Below, piece after piece: positions 26,154 through 35,278 of a stretch of DNA of 64,000 nt. Within the stretch, counting starts at the first letter, position 1. Each line of letters opens with the position of its first letter. This stretch comes from Bacillota bacterium (lineage in GTDB: Bacteria > Bacillota_A > Clostridia > Lachnospirales > Lachnospiraceae), in contig JAEYMU010000012.1 in assembly GCA_023407175.1 (NCBI GenBank), positions 310,001 through 374,000 of the forward strand. The letters run 5' to 3'. The notes under the pieces are model-generated. The model did not search any database, was not told the origin of the DNA, and saw only the letters and a list, made by a program, of their open reading frames with translations. The position numbers and the translations under genes are program-made.

Positions 26154-29111
26154 TCAGTTTGTATTGCCTAGAATTTCATTTACGGTATCAATCGTCGGCA
26201 CGGTATAAGGTGTAATTACTTCTCCGTCCTTATTATAACCGAATTCCTCAAGCTTTCGCTCCGTTTCCCGGTTAATTACCTTAACCGCCTTATCGATTCT
26301 GGTCCGCAGGTTCTTTCCATTGATCGCAATATCAACAAAGGCATTACTAAGCTCTCGCTCCAGCATATAGGTTCCCAGAATTCTCGGTGCCTCCAGTACC
26401 CATTTGGATTGGTCTATGATGACCTGCTTATCCTTGCTGTCCCAGGGTAACTGGGAGAAGGCTTCCAGATTAGCCGTGTTCCACATGTAATCGTCACCGT
26501 AGGAAATCTGAAGAGTCTGGCCAAATTCCGCCTGGACCTCCGCAGAAGCCCACCATTTCATAAACTCCCAGGCCTTTTCCTCTCTTTCCTCCGTAGAGTT
26601 AAAGAGTACCGTGCTTTCCGCACCGCCCGAGCTGTATCTCAATACCTCACCGTTTTCATCCACGGTACCCGGAATTACTGAGATATTCCAGGAATCAGCA
26701 ATCTCAGGTGCCGCATTCACAAGCATGCTGTATACGGTGTAATCCGCAATACCAATGGGCAAATCTCCGCTCCTGAAGTGCTGATAGAAGTTAGGAATAT
26801 CCGCCGGAAGGTCATAAATCGTGAAAAGATCGGTCAGCTCGGTAAGTCCTTTAATCGCTTCCTCACTGTTTAGGGTAGTATCTCCGGCATATTCCCCGTA
26901 TAGGGTAGCTCCGTTTTGGAACAGTAAGGGAGTCGTACCATGGAAGTTTCTCATTTTCAACATACCTGCCGTCGGGTAATAAAAATTGAGTCCTCTCATC
27001 TGAAGCTCCGGAAGCATATCAATTACATCCTCCATCGTATCCGGAACCTCAAGCCCCAGTTTATCCAGAATATCGGTACGGTAGAACAGTACCCAGAAAT
27101 TCATGGTTTCCGGAAGGGCGTAAATTCCGTCTTCTATGGTTGACGGTATCAGAAGCCCTGCTTCATATTGACTTGCCACCTCTGTAAAATCATCAAACTC
27201 CGTCAAATCCTTAATCGCGCCACGGATACCCAAATCATAGGGAATGGCATAGTTGATACCGGTCGCCACATCTGGGGCATCCCCGGAAGCATTCGCCAGA
27301 ACCAGCTTATTCGGGTCGGGCATCAGGGACAAATCCACTTCAATTCCCGTCTCCGGCGTGAAGGTTTCATCAATCATCTTCTGCATAATCTCCAGGTACT
27401 GCCTGGGGCGGTTCACCCACACCTGGATGTGGTCCTTATCCGCATTGGAAGCAGAATAGGTTTGATCAAAGAAGGAAGAGAAAAACCTCTCGATGCTAAG
27501 GTATATATTCTTAAAGAAGCCAATCTTTTTCGGCAGCTCGGCGCCTTCCTGATAGAGATAGATCCGGTCTATGCCAAGCTTATTCTTATTAATCGCATCC
27601 AGTAAATTTGCTAACTGAGTATTGATGGAGTTGATACTGGTGGACAGCTCCGCCACTCGGGAAGGAATTTCATCCGGGTCCTTTGCAAAGCTCCTAAGCT
27701 GGGTGGATGCTACCTTGATCGAGCTGAAGGCTGCAATTTCCTTTGCTCCCGGCACATAAACCAGCATGCTGTCACATAGTGCGTCCAGCTCATCGGCCCA
27801 GCCATAGATTTCCCCCTGGATATTCGGTATATATTTTGTAATATCCAGATCTCTCCATTTGCTGTTATTGGTGCCGGCTACCTTGGTGATCTCCAGGGAC
27901 AAATCATTGATTTCTCCCATGATCCTGCTGACAGCTTCCAGTACTTCACACATATTTTGAATGTTAATGGTAAAGGAAATAGTATGGGTTCCTTTTTCCA
28001 GATAGACGCTAAGCTTATTTCCCTCACTGTCCTTCAAGGTTTTTGTCTTGTACTTTGTCGTATAATCCAAAGGATAGGCTGCAAATGCCGTATTCGGGAT
28101 GGTTCCGTCCACCTCCACATCCGCAAATACGGGGAAGCCGCTTTTATCCGACTGGATATAATTCAAAGCAATATTATAATATCCCGACTCGGGAGCATCA
28201 AATTCATAGGTAATCCTTTGTCCTGCATCCTTAAAGGAATCCCGGTCGATGGTATTTAACTGCGTATCCGTCGTATTATAGGGAGCAACCGCTGAATCAT
28301 ATTCTGCTACGGCACGGATGGAGGAATCGTTACGATAGGTAAAATCCTCTGCCTGGATGGTAATGAGCTCACTTCCCTCGGCCGGCTGGGAGGAGGTATA
28401 CTCCGGTATCTGCGTTACCTTTTCCAGATACATATTTCCCAGGAGAACGCTGCCCTCTGAAACCGTCAACGTCACCTCATTGCGTCCCTTTTGAAGCTCC
28501 AGTATCAGCGGAGTGGAATGGCGATAGCTGGCATCCATCAGGTATTTGGTTTCCCATTGCAGCTTCTTGTCCGGTATGGTTACAATTTCATTGTCATAAC
28601 GGTCATAGGACTTTTCCTCCTTGGCAACCCAGGTTGATTCAAACAGAAGTCTCCTGGCCTCATAGAAGGGATATTCTCCGTTCAACTGCATGGAAAGCTC
28701 TACCGGCAGCATGGATTCATCATAGGAAAGATAATCAAACCGGTAAAAATACTGCCCTGTTTCCGGAACATCGATAATAAAGGTGCTTGCGTTTCCAATT
28801 TCCATTTTGACAACAGAGTTCTTATAATCGTAATTATCTCCGGTTACCACTCCATCTCCTGACTGGTACGCCTGGTCAATCTGAATTTCATAGGGATCAC
28901 CCTCATATACGGGGGCAGTATAGCCCTTGCTTACATTCGTATAGCTGTATTCGATGGACTCGCTGACAAAGGAGTCCATATCATAGCTGTAGGAACCGGA
29001 AGCAGAGGTTTCTTCGCTTTCTGCCGCAAAGGCAGGCATGGGAATGCTGCTTAGACACATCAGTAAGGACAGCATAACAGCTAAAATTCGTGTGAAACAC
29101 TTTTTTAACAT
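26154..29111 (-). CDS. Large secreted fusion: carbohydrate-binding-like domains plus ABC substrate-binding domain
   Basis: 985 residues from the ATG at 29111 ([14 protein letters not shown]), with AAGG just upstream. A frame opening at 29141 has no clear ribosome binding site. The signal peptide ends AFAA and no lipobox is seen. Two beta-sandwich domains resembling CBM6/35-type modules follow (about 60-240 and 250-400: [54 protein letters not shown]). Next is a helical, probably coiled-coil region (about 410-540). The C-terminal 420 residues are a family 1 solute-binding protein ([71 protein letters not shown]). Ordinary binding proteins are half this length. It is the likely binding partner of the permease pair that follows. 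Confidence 0.88.
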   Translation of the reverse strand: MLKKCFTRILAVMLSLLMCLSSIPMPAFAAESEETSASGSYSYDMDSFVSESIEYSYTNVSKGYTAPVYEGDPYEIQIDQAYQSGDGVVTGDNYDYKNSVVKMEIGNASTFIIDVPETGQYFYRFDYLSYDESMLPVELSMQLNGEYPFYEARRLLFESTWVAKEEKSYDRYDNEIVTIPDKKLQWETKYLMDASYRHSTPLILELQKGRNEVTLTVSEGSVLLGNMYLEKVTQIPEYTSSQPAEGSELITIQAEDFTYRNDSSIRAVAEYDSAVAPYNTTDTQLNTIDRDSFKDAGQRITYEFDAPESGYYNIALNYIQSDKSGFPVFADVEVDGTIPNTAFAAYPLDYTTKYKTKTLKDSEGNKLSVYLEKGTHTISFTINIQNMCEVLEAVSRIMGEINDLSLEITKVAGTNNSKWRDLDITKYIPNIQGEIYGWADELDALCDSMLVYVPGAKEIAAFSSIKVASTQLRSFAKDPDEIPSRVAELSTSINSINTQLANLLDAINKNKLGIDRIYLYQEGAELPKKIGFFKNIYLSIERFFSSFFDQTYSASNADKDHIQVWVNRPRQYLEIMQKMIDETFTPETGIEVDLSLMPDPNKLVLANASGDAPDVATGINYAIPYDLGIRGAIKDLTEFDDFTEVASQYEAGLLIPSTIEDGIYALPETMNFWVLFYRTDILDKLGLEVPDTMEDVIDMLPELQMRGLNFYYPTAGMLKMRNFHGTTPLLFQNGATLYGEYAGDTTLNSEEAIKGLTELTDLFTIYDLPADIPNFYQHFRSGDLPIGIADYTVYSMLVNAAPEIADSWNISVIPGTVDENGEVLRYSSGGAESTVLFNSTEEREEKAWEFMKWWASAEVQAEFGQTLQISYGDDYMWNTANLEAFSQLPWDSKDKQVIIDQSKWVLEAPRILGTYMLERELSNAFVDIAINGKNLRTRIDKAVKVINRETERKLEEFGYNKDGEVITPYTVPTIDTVNEILGNTN

Positions 29112-29162
29112 AATGACCTTGTAGGCACTCCTCTCTTTCATCTTTATTGACCAATGATAGGA

Positions 29163-30671
29163 TTACTTAAGTTCCAGCTCCAGATGCAATACGCTGCAGG
29201 CCGGAATGGTAAATACTACTTTATTTCCCGATACGGACTCCACCTTAAATTCCCGTGGAGTTACCTTCTCCGGCTCGTCAAAGGTATTATAATCCTTCAT
29301 GTCACCGGTTAATACCGTCCCCTTCACCGAGCAGATATCTGTTTCCGACAGGATGCCTTTTATCTCATAGCTCTCCGAGGCCGAAAGGTTATTCAGAGTG
29401 ATATGCACCTTCCCTGCCTGATCCATGGATACCGATTCATGAAGATTGGGAATCATGTACTCCTCTTCCAGTCCGATGGTTTTTGTCTCCAGCCGGCTGT
29501 CCAAAAGCTGTGCACCCTGATGCTGCTGATACATATGGAATATATGATAGGTAGGAGTAAGTATCATCTCCTCTCCCTCGGTCAGGATAACAGCCTGAAG
29601 TACATTTACGATCTGGGCCAGATTTGCCATCTTCACACGATCAGAATGCTTGTTGAAAATATTAAGATTAATACCAGCTACCAGCGCATCCCGCATGGTA
29701 TTTTGCTGATACAGGAAGCCGGGATTGGTGCCGGGCTCACAGGTAAACCAGGTGCCCCATTCATCCACAATCATTCCTATTACTTTATCAGGGTCATATT
29801 CGTCCATAATTGCACCATGACGGTTAATCAGTGTTTCCATATATAATGTCTTCTTTAAAGTCTTATACCATACCTTCTCATCAAAATCCGTTGCACTTCC
29901 CTTGATCTCCCAACCCTCCGGGTGAGTATAATAATGAAGGGAAAGCCCCTGCATAAAGCCATGGAAGAAAGCGGGCGCATGTCTGTGAGTCGTTTCCAAT
30001 ACCCCTTTTGTCCATTCATAATCATCTACATTGGCACCGCAGGCCACCTTGTAAAGCGGCGCCTTCGGATTATAATTTCTTAGATAGGTCTGATATCTGC
30101 GATACTCATTTCCGTAATATTCCGGCGTCATATTCCCACCGCAGCCCCAGTTTTCATTACCTACTGCAAAATAATCCACCTTCCAGGGTTCCGGATGACC
30201 ATTTTTCGCTCTAAGCTCGGTCATGGGGGACAGTCCGTCATAGGTAAGGTATTCTACCCACTCTGACATCTCCTGCACCGTACCGCTTCCCATGTTACCG
30301 TTTATGTATGCCTTGCAGTCAAGCTGGCGGCAAAGCTCCATGAATTCGTGGGTTCCAAAGCTGTTATCCTCAACTACTCCGCCCCAATGGGTATTGATCA
30401 TTCGCTTTCTTGTTTCTTTTGGGCCGATGCCATCCTTCCAGTGGTATTCATCTGCAAAGCAGCCGCCCGGCCAGCGAAGCACCGGTATCTTAATATCTCT
30501 TAATGCCGCCACCACATCATTTCGCATGCCGTTTGTATTCGGAATATCAGAATTCTCTCCTACATAAAGCCCTTCATAAATACATCTTCCTAGATGCTCC
30601 GAAAAATGTCCATAGATTTCTCTGTTGATCTGCCCCTTCTTACAAGCCGGATCTATCTTCAATTGAAACAT
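29163..30671 (-). CDS. abfA: GH51 alpha-L-arabinofuranosidase, intracellular
   Basis: 502 residues, the family's usual length, no signal peptide. It removes terminal alpha-L-arabinofuranosyl groups from arabino-oligosaccharides in the cytoplasm. The N-terminal strand ([25 protein letters not shown]) and [20 protein letters not shown] are diagnostic. The acid/base is Glu173 ([10 protein letters not shown]) and the nucleophile Glu304 (DEWGTWF). A C-terminal beta-sandwich closes the protein. GAAGGAGGAACGGG precedes the ATG. It is the first gene of the leftward ten-gene operon, divergent from a winged-helix regulator. Confidence 0.96.
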   Translation of the reverse strand: MFQLKIDPACKKGQINREIYGHFSEHLGRCIYEGLYVGENSDIPNTNGMRNDVVAALRDIKIPVLRWPGGCFADEYHWKDGIGPKETRKRMINTHWGGVVEDNSFGTHEFMELCRQLDCKAYINGNMGSGTVQEMSEWVEYLTYDGLSPMTELRAKNGHPEPWKVDYFAVGNENWGCGGNMTPEYYGNEYRRYQTYLRNYNPKAPLYKVACGANVDDYEWTKGVLETTHRHAPAFFHGFMQGLSLHYYTHPEGWEIKGSATDFDEKVWYKTLKKTLYMETLINRHGAIMDEYDPDKVIGMIVDEWGTWFTCEPGTNPGFLYQQNTMRDALVAGINLNIFNKHSDRVKMANLAQIVNVLQAVILTEGEEMILTPTYHIFHMYQQHQGAQLLDSRLETKTIGLEEEYMIPNLHESVSMDQAGKVHITLNNLSASESYEIKGILSETDICSVKGTVLTGDMKDYNTFDEPEKVTPREFKVESVSGNKVVFTIPACSVLHLELELK

Positions 30672-30736
30672 CCCGTTCCTCCTTCTTTATTTCATCAAAT
30701 GTTGAATTACTTAATTATATATTTAACTTTAATTAT

Positions 30737-30765
30737 AATTTACTACATAATGATGAAATCGTCAA
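30737..30765 (-). promoter_or_regulatory. Putative promoter of the arabinan operon
   Basis: On the minus strand TTGACG (30760-30765), 17-base spacer, TAAATT (30737-30742). The region between it and the GH51 start is extremely A/T-rich (TTAAT/ATTAA runs) and could hold an operator for the divergent regulator. Confidence 0.45.
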
Positions 30766-30810
30766 GGTGTTTCGCGTAATTTTTATGTACTTTCATATAT
30801 TAATAAACAA

Positions 30811-30839
30811 TTGACTTATACAATATAGAATATTATAAT
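30811..30839 (+). promoter_or_regulatory. Sigma-A promoter of the winged-helix regulator
   Basis: TTGACT (30811-30816), 17-base spacer, TATAAT (30834-30839), about 100 bases before the regulator ATG. It is back to back with the operon promoter, 45 bases apart. Confidence 0.65.
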
Positions 30840-30942
30840 ATACCTATATATCTTTTTGATATTGGAATTTTTTTCTTATAGATATGTACAGAATGAATAA
30901 AAAGAAGAAATACTTGTTTTTCGGTATTAGATGGAGGATTTT

Positions 30943-31866
30943 ATGCTGTATTTCAAATCAATACAGGATGCCGAGGAGGTTCTTAAGGCTCTGAGCACCC
31001 CGATGCGCTTAAAGATAATGGAGCTGATCTATGTAGACGATCAAATGAGTATGAACGATCTTGCGGAAGCTCTTCAGCTCACTAACAGCGCCATATCCAT
31101 GCATGTCAGTAAGCTTGAAAAAGCCGGCCTTGTCAAAATCCGCACTACTGCCGGCAAGCGAGGTACCATGAAGATTGTACGGCCAAGGCATGACCGGCTT
31201 ATGATAGACCTTGCACAGTTTAAGGAAACCCGTGAATTTTATCTGGATGATATCCGAATCGGATATTACAGTAATTACAAGATCAATCCCACCTGTGGTC
31301 TGGCAACCGTAAAAAAAATCATAGGCGAGCTGGATGACCGGAGATATTTTACCTTTCCCGAACGTTTTGAGGCAGGTATTCTATGGTTTGCCAGCGGCTA
31401 CATCGAATACACCCTGCCCAACCATCTGATTGCAGGCCAGGCCATCACCGAGCTTCAGATATCCTTTGAGATTTGTTCGGAATGCCCGGAATATAACGAG
31501 GATTACCCCTCAGATATTTATTTTTCCATCAACGGCATTTCCCTGGGTCTTTGGGTCAGCCCCGGTGACTTCGGAGCCAGAAAGGGCTTTTTAAATCCCT
31601 CCTGGTGGCCGGAACGCTTAAATCAGTACGGTTTATTGAAAACCTTGATTATCAATTCCGATGGTACCTTCATCGATGGCAGCAGCCAGATATCCAAAAC
31701 CACCATTGAGGATCTGGACATCGATTATTCCAGTACAATCACTCTCCGCCTGGAGGTTCCGAAGGATACCGCCAACTGCGGCGGCTTAACCTTGTTTGGC
31801 GAGGATTTTGGTGACCATAATCAGGCACTGCGGGTAAAAACCTTTTACCGCGATAATAAAGAATAA
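30943..31866 (+). CDS. ArsR-like winged-helix regulator with large C-terminal sensor domain
   Basis: 307 residues from the ATG at 30943, 5 bases after GGAGG. An ATG at 30931 overlaps that site. Residues 10-85 are an ArsR-type winged helix (EVLKALSTPMRLKIMELI, MSMNDLAEALQLTNSAISMHVSKLEKAGLVKI). The next 220 residues are beta-rich and unusual (RYFTFPERFEAGILWFASG, NGISLGLWVSPGDFGARKGF, CGGLTLFGEDFGDHNQALRV), perhaps a jelly-roll sugar-sensing domain. ArsR proteins are usually about 100 residues. Divergent placement strongly suggests it controls the arabinan operon. It lacks the cysteine metal motif of ArsR itself. Confidence 0.85.
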   Translation: MLYFKSIQDAEEVLKALSTPMRLKIMELIYVDDQMSMNDLAEALQLTNSAISMHVSKLEKAGLVKIRTTAGKRGTMKIVRPRHDRLMIDLAQFKETREFYLDDIRIGYYSNYKINPTCGLATVKKIIGELDDRRYFTFPERFEAGILWFASGYIEYTLPNHLIAGQAITELQISFEICSECPEYNEDYPSDIYFSINGISLGLWVSPGDFGARKGFLNPSWWPERLNQYGLLKTLIINSDGTFIDGSSQISKTTIEDLDIDYSSTITLRLEVPKDTANCGGLTLFGEDFGDHNQALRVKTFYRDNKE

Positions 31867-31910
31867 TTGACAATCAGCGCGGTCCAGCTTGCGGACTGCA
31901 CTGCAAAGCA

Positions 31911-31968
31911 AAAGGGCTGCTGTAAAATTACCGTAATAGACACCGGTAATTTTGCAGCAGCCCTTTTT
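31911..31968 (+). terminator. Strong terminator after the regulator, usable both ways
   Basis: AAAGGGCTGCTG with AAAATTACCG in one arm (31911-31933) and its near-perfect complement (31943-31964) form a stem of over 20 pairs, followed by TTTTT on the plus strand and TTTT on the minus strand. It serves the regulator and the small membrane protein gene on the other strand. Confidence 0.85.
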
Positions 31969-31993
31969 ATATATTGATATAGGAAGACCTGTG

Positions 31994-32218
31994 TTAACGA
32001 AAATACTTTACGACCCGATAAGCAATCATGCATAGGGTACAAAAGACAGAAATATAAAACATGGTAATCAGGCTGATGTCCACAATCCATTGAAATACAA
32101 AGGAGAAAATCAGCAGAAATACCATGCAGTACAAAAAGGTAATCACCCCGGTAAGAAGAGTCCATACAAGCTCTGTCAGCAATGCCTGAGCACCAAATTT
32201 GTTTTTCTTATCTGTCAT
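31994..32218 (-). CDS. Small two-helix membrane protein, unknown
   Basis: 74 residues from the ATG at 32218 (MTDKKNKFGAQALLTEL), 10 bases after AGGAGGT. A GTG start four codons upstream would overlap that site. Two hydrophobic helices (about 14-43 and 46-66: TGVITFLYCMVFLLIFSFVFQW, SLITMFYISVFCTLCMIAY), basic end (RVVKYFR). No family recognised. The strong ribosome binding site and shared terminator support a real gene. It lies divergently from the GH51 lipoprotein gene. Confidence 0.55.
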   Translation of the reverse strand: MTDKKNKFGAQALLTELVWTLLTGVITFLYCMVFLLIFSFVFQWIVDISLITMFYISVFCTLCMIAYRVVKYFR

Positions 32219-32309
32219 ACGGCGTTCCACCTCCTACGATACAGTTCGGCCTTACGACCGAGCCGTAATCTTATTATACATGACCGCATTTTATAAAGTC
32301 AAGATATCA

Positions 32310-32338
32310 TTGCATTTTATTTCATTATAATATAAAAT
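32310..32338 (+). promoter_or_regulatory. Putative promoter of the GH51 lipoprotein gene
   Basis: TTGCAT (32310-32315), 17-base spacer, TAAAAT (32333-32338). Transcription would start inside the left arm of the inverted repeat that follows. Confidence 0.45.
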
Positions 32339-32339
32339 A

Positions 32340-32411
32340 TTAAATCATGGAGTTAACTTAATTGCAAGCTTTACATAGGCTCCGCCAGAGAATATGGCTC
32401 CATGAATTTAA
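32340..32411. promoter_or_regulatory. 13-bp inverted repeat in the GH51 leader
   Basis: TTAAATCATGGAG (32340-32352) and CTCCATGAATTTAA (32398-32411) are complementary apart from one bulged base, with a 45-base loop. Located directly after the -10 box, it could be a split operator (about four helical turns between arm centres) or a leader hairpin. Confidence 0.45.
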
Positions 32412-32435
32412 CCATCGGTACTGAAGGAGGAGATT

Positions 32436-35105
32436 ATGAAGAAAAAATTGAAGCTATTGCTGCTGGCTGCCGGTCTTATGCTTTTCGCGGCTTCCTGTAA
32501 GGGCAAGGGAGCAGAGCCAGATGCCCAGAACAGCAGCAGCACACCATCACCTACCCCAATTCCCACAGAAGATTATAACTATTCCCTGGTGATTAACGGT
32601 TCAGACAGCTACGATATCAGTGATCTGCTGTACGGTCTATTCCTGGAGGATATCAATTATGCCGTAGACGGCGGACTTTACGCGGAGATGATTAAAAACC
32701 GCTCCTTTGAATTCGGCTCTCTGGCAAAGGATGCAAACACTCATAACTGGAAGGCACAGGAGGGTGTCGCCTTCTCTGTGATTGACGGAAGTTCCGACAA
32801 GAGCTGGCTCAACGAAAACAATCCAAATTATGCCCGTGTAGCTAATTCCCTGGAGCTTTCCGCCGGAATCAGCAACTGCGGTTTCCTTGACGGCATGGCA
32901 ATCACCAAAGACTCCGTATATAATTTCAGTGGTTATTTCAAGGCTCCTGATGGATATACCGGAGCTGTAACACTGCAGCTGCGGGGTACGGACGGTACTG
33001 TTTACGGTGAAGCCACTATCCCTTCCGTCTCGAAGGAATGGTGGAAATATGAAGCCAGTCTGACTGCCTCCTCCACCGTATCCGACGGAGTAAGCTTCTA
33101 TGTGATGATCGGACAGGGCAGTGTTGATATGGATATGATTTCCCTCTTTCCGGAAGACACCTATCAGGGCAGAAAGAACGGCTTAAGGAAAGACCTGACC
33201 GAGGCTCTGGAGGAGCTTTCGCCGAAGTTTCTAAGATTCCCCGGCGGCTGTGTGATTGAAGGCGAGACTCTGGAAAATGCCTACAGCTGGAAGGATTCTA
33301 TCGGAGATGGCCTTGCCTTTGAAATTAACGGAGAGGTCACCTACGGTGATGTCGCAGCAAGGCCGCTGGCAGAGGATCTCTGGGGCGATCAGAACACCGC
33401 TTCCGACAATCCCTATTACATGACCTACGGACTTGGCTTTTATGAATATTTTCTCCTGTGTGAGGATCTGGGCGCAATACCGGTTCCCATCCTGAATGCG
33501 GGTATGTCCTGTCTTATTCAGGGTACCCGTTCCGTAGGAACCCCTGCCCAGACCACCGAGATCGGCTCCCCGGAGTTTCAGCAATATGTTCAGGATGCCC
33601 TGGATTTGGTAGAATTTTGTAAGGGTGACGAGACCACCAAGTGGGGAGCCATCCGCATTGCCATGGGACATAAGGAGCCCTTCCCTCTCACCTATATCGG
33701 TATTGGAAATGAGCAGTGGAGTAATGAATACTATGAACATTATCAGGCCTTTAAGGACGCTTTTGCACAGGCCGCAGAGGAGAATCCCGAACTGTATGGC
33801 GATATTTTGCTGATTGTGGCCAACGGTCCTTCGGCAACCGATCAGTTTGCATGGAATAAAATCAAGCTGTACGGATCCGATTTTGCCGGTCTGGTGGATG
33901 AGCACTATTATTGTACACCCAGCTGGTTCTTGACCAATACTACCCGTTATGATTCTTATGACAGGGAAAACACCCAGGTTTTCCTCGGTGAATATGCCGC
34001 CAAATCCAACAACATGGAAGCGGCCCTGGCAGAGGCGGCCTATATGACCGGCCTGGAACGTAACGGTGATATCGTAAAGCTGACCTCCTATGCTCCTCTG
34101 CTATGCAGCGCCACCTCCTACCAGTGGCTGCCGGATATGATTTATTTCCAGAATGACACTCTCTGGAAATCTGCAAACTATTATGTACAAAAGCTGTTTT
34201 CAAACAATCTAAGCGATAAGGCTCTGACCTCCACCCTGACCAAGACTTCCGTTTCCGAATCCGGCAGCCAGCTGTCCGGTAAAATAGGTGCGGGCACCTG
34301 GATGACCTCCGCTACCTTCGATAATATCAAGGTGGTAAATAACGATACGAAGGAAGTCCTCTACAGCGACGACTTCAGTACGGACAATTCCGGAAACTTC
34401 TATCAGACAGGCGGCACCTGGGCCGTAAAGGACGGAGTACTGGTACAGACAGGTACCGCAAATCCAGCCAATACAATTACCGGAGACGCCCTGTTCTTTG
34501 GCGATACCGGCTGGACCAATTACACCGTTACCATGACTGCCACCAAGCTGTCCGGAAGCGAGGGCTTCCTCATTCCCTTTGCCGTCACGGATGAAAACAA
34601 CTATTATCACTGGAATATCGGAGGCTGGACAAATACCGTCTCCTGTCTGGAGCAGATTTCAGGCGGGGTAAAAAGCGGCCAGATCGCCGGAACAGTGACA
34701 AGCTGCCGTGTTGAAACCGGAAGGGCTTATGAGCTTCAAATCGTTGTAAAAGATAATTCTGTAGAATGCTATCTGGACGGAAAGGCACTCATCAATTACA
34801 CCCTTCCCAAGGTAGAGCCGGTATATGAAGTATCCGGTCTGGACAGCGACGGTAATCTGGTTGTTAAAATTGTAAATGTATCCTCCCTGGAGCAGGATAT
34901 TCTAATCCAGGCCAATGATATGGTATTTTCCGATACCACGGCAAAGGTCAGCCTGTTGGCCGCCGACAATGCCTCCGATATGAATACTGCCACCGCTCCT
35001 GATATGGTAACCATCAAAGACAGCACACTCACCGTAAACAATCCCTTTGTTTATACCGCTCCAAAATACTCTGTGACCATTCTTAAAATACCGGTGGAGC
35101 AATAA
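32436..35105 (+). CDS. GH51 alpha-L-arabinofuranosidase lipoprotein, multidomain
   Basis: 889 residues. Lipoprotein signal (LMLFAASC, lipid on about Cys21) and a Ser/Pro/Thr linker (to about 45). Then the start of the GH51 barrel with an inserted CBM4/9-like module (about 85-230: NRSFEFG, VTLQLRGTDG). The catalytic barrel follows (FLRFPGGCVIEGETLENAYSWKDSIG, acid/base in YIGIGNEQWSNEYYEHY, nucleophile in QVFLGEYAAKS). A concanavalin-like module sits inside the C-terminal region (about 610-795: YSDDFSTDNSGNFYQ, EGFLIPFAVTDENNYYHWNIGG), before the final beta-sandwich. It acts outside the cell, releasing arabinose from polymer side chains. GGAGGAG precedes the ATG. Single-gene unit with its own promoter and terminator. 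Confidence 0.94.
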   Translation: MKKKLKLLLLAAGLMLFAASCKGKGAEPDAQNSSSTPSPTPIPTEDYNYSLVINGSDSYDISDLLYGLFLEDINYAVDGGLYAEMIKNRSFEFGSLAKDANTHNWKAQEGVAFSVIDGSSDKSWLNENNPNYARVANSLELSAGISNCGFLDGMAITKDSVYNFSGYFKAPDGYTGAVTLQLRGTDGTVYGEATIPSVSKEWWKYEASLTASSTVSDGVSFYVMIGQGSVDMDMISLFPEDTYQGRKNGLRKDLTEALEELSPKFLRFPGGCVIEGETLENAYSWKDSIGDGLAFEINGEVTYGDVAARPLAEDLWGDQNTASDNPYYMTYGLGFYEYFLLCEDLGAIPVPILNAGMSCLIQGTRSVGTPAQTTEIGSPEFQQYVQDALDLVEFCKGDETTKWGAIRIAMGHKEPFPLTYIGIGNEQWSNEYYEHYQAFKDAFAQAAEENPELYGDILLIVANGPSATDQFAWNKIKLYGSDFAGLVDEHYYCTPSWFLTNTTRYDSYDRENTQVFLGEYAAKSNNMEAALAEAAYMTGLERNGDIVKLTSYAPLLCSATSYQWLPDMIYFQNDTLWKSANYYVQKLFSNNLSDKALTSTLTKTSVSESGSQLSGKIGAGTWMTSATFDNIKVVNNDTKEVLYSDDFSTDNSGNFYQTGGTWAVKDGVLVQTGTANPANTITGDALFFGDTGWTNYTVTMTATKLSGSEGFLIPFAVTDENNYYHWNIGGWTNTVSCLEQISGGVKSGQIAGTVTSCRVETGRAYELQIVVKDNSVECYLDGKALINYTLPKVEPVYEVSGLDSDGNLVVKIVNVSSLEQDILIQANDMVFSDTTAKVSLLAADNASDMNTATAPDMVTIKDSTLTVNNPFVYTAPKYSVTILKIPVEQ

Positions 35106-35163
35106 AGTAAAAGCCGGCGAATCATATTAATCGGCTGATTATTATTCTTAGTCAATTCATGCA

Positions 35164-35214
35164 AAAGGGGTTCCCGGTAACGATGTATTATATCGTTACC
35201 GGGAACCCCTTTCT
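35164..35214. terminator. Bidirectional terminator between GH51 and GH43 genes
   Basis: AAAGGGGTTCCCGGTAACGA pairs with its exact complement TCGTTACCGGGAACCCCTTT around a short loop near 35184-35193, making one of the strongest hairpins in the window. T-runs occur on both strands, as expected between convergent genes. Confidence 0.9.
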
Positions 35215-35278
35215 TGTCCATAAATGGATACTTCGTACCGTCCCTTTGCCACAAATCTCAAGAGCCGGGGCCTGCAGG

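Noticed and set aside
33231..33905. Open frame of 224 codons on the minus strand
   Set aside because: Antisense to the catalytic core of the GH51 lipoprotein, whose motifs are unmistakable. No ribosome binding site.
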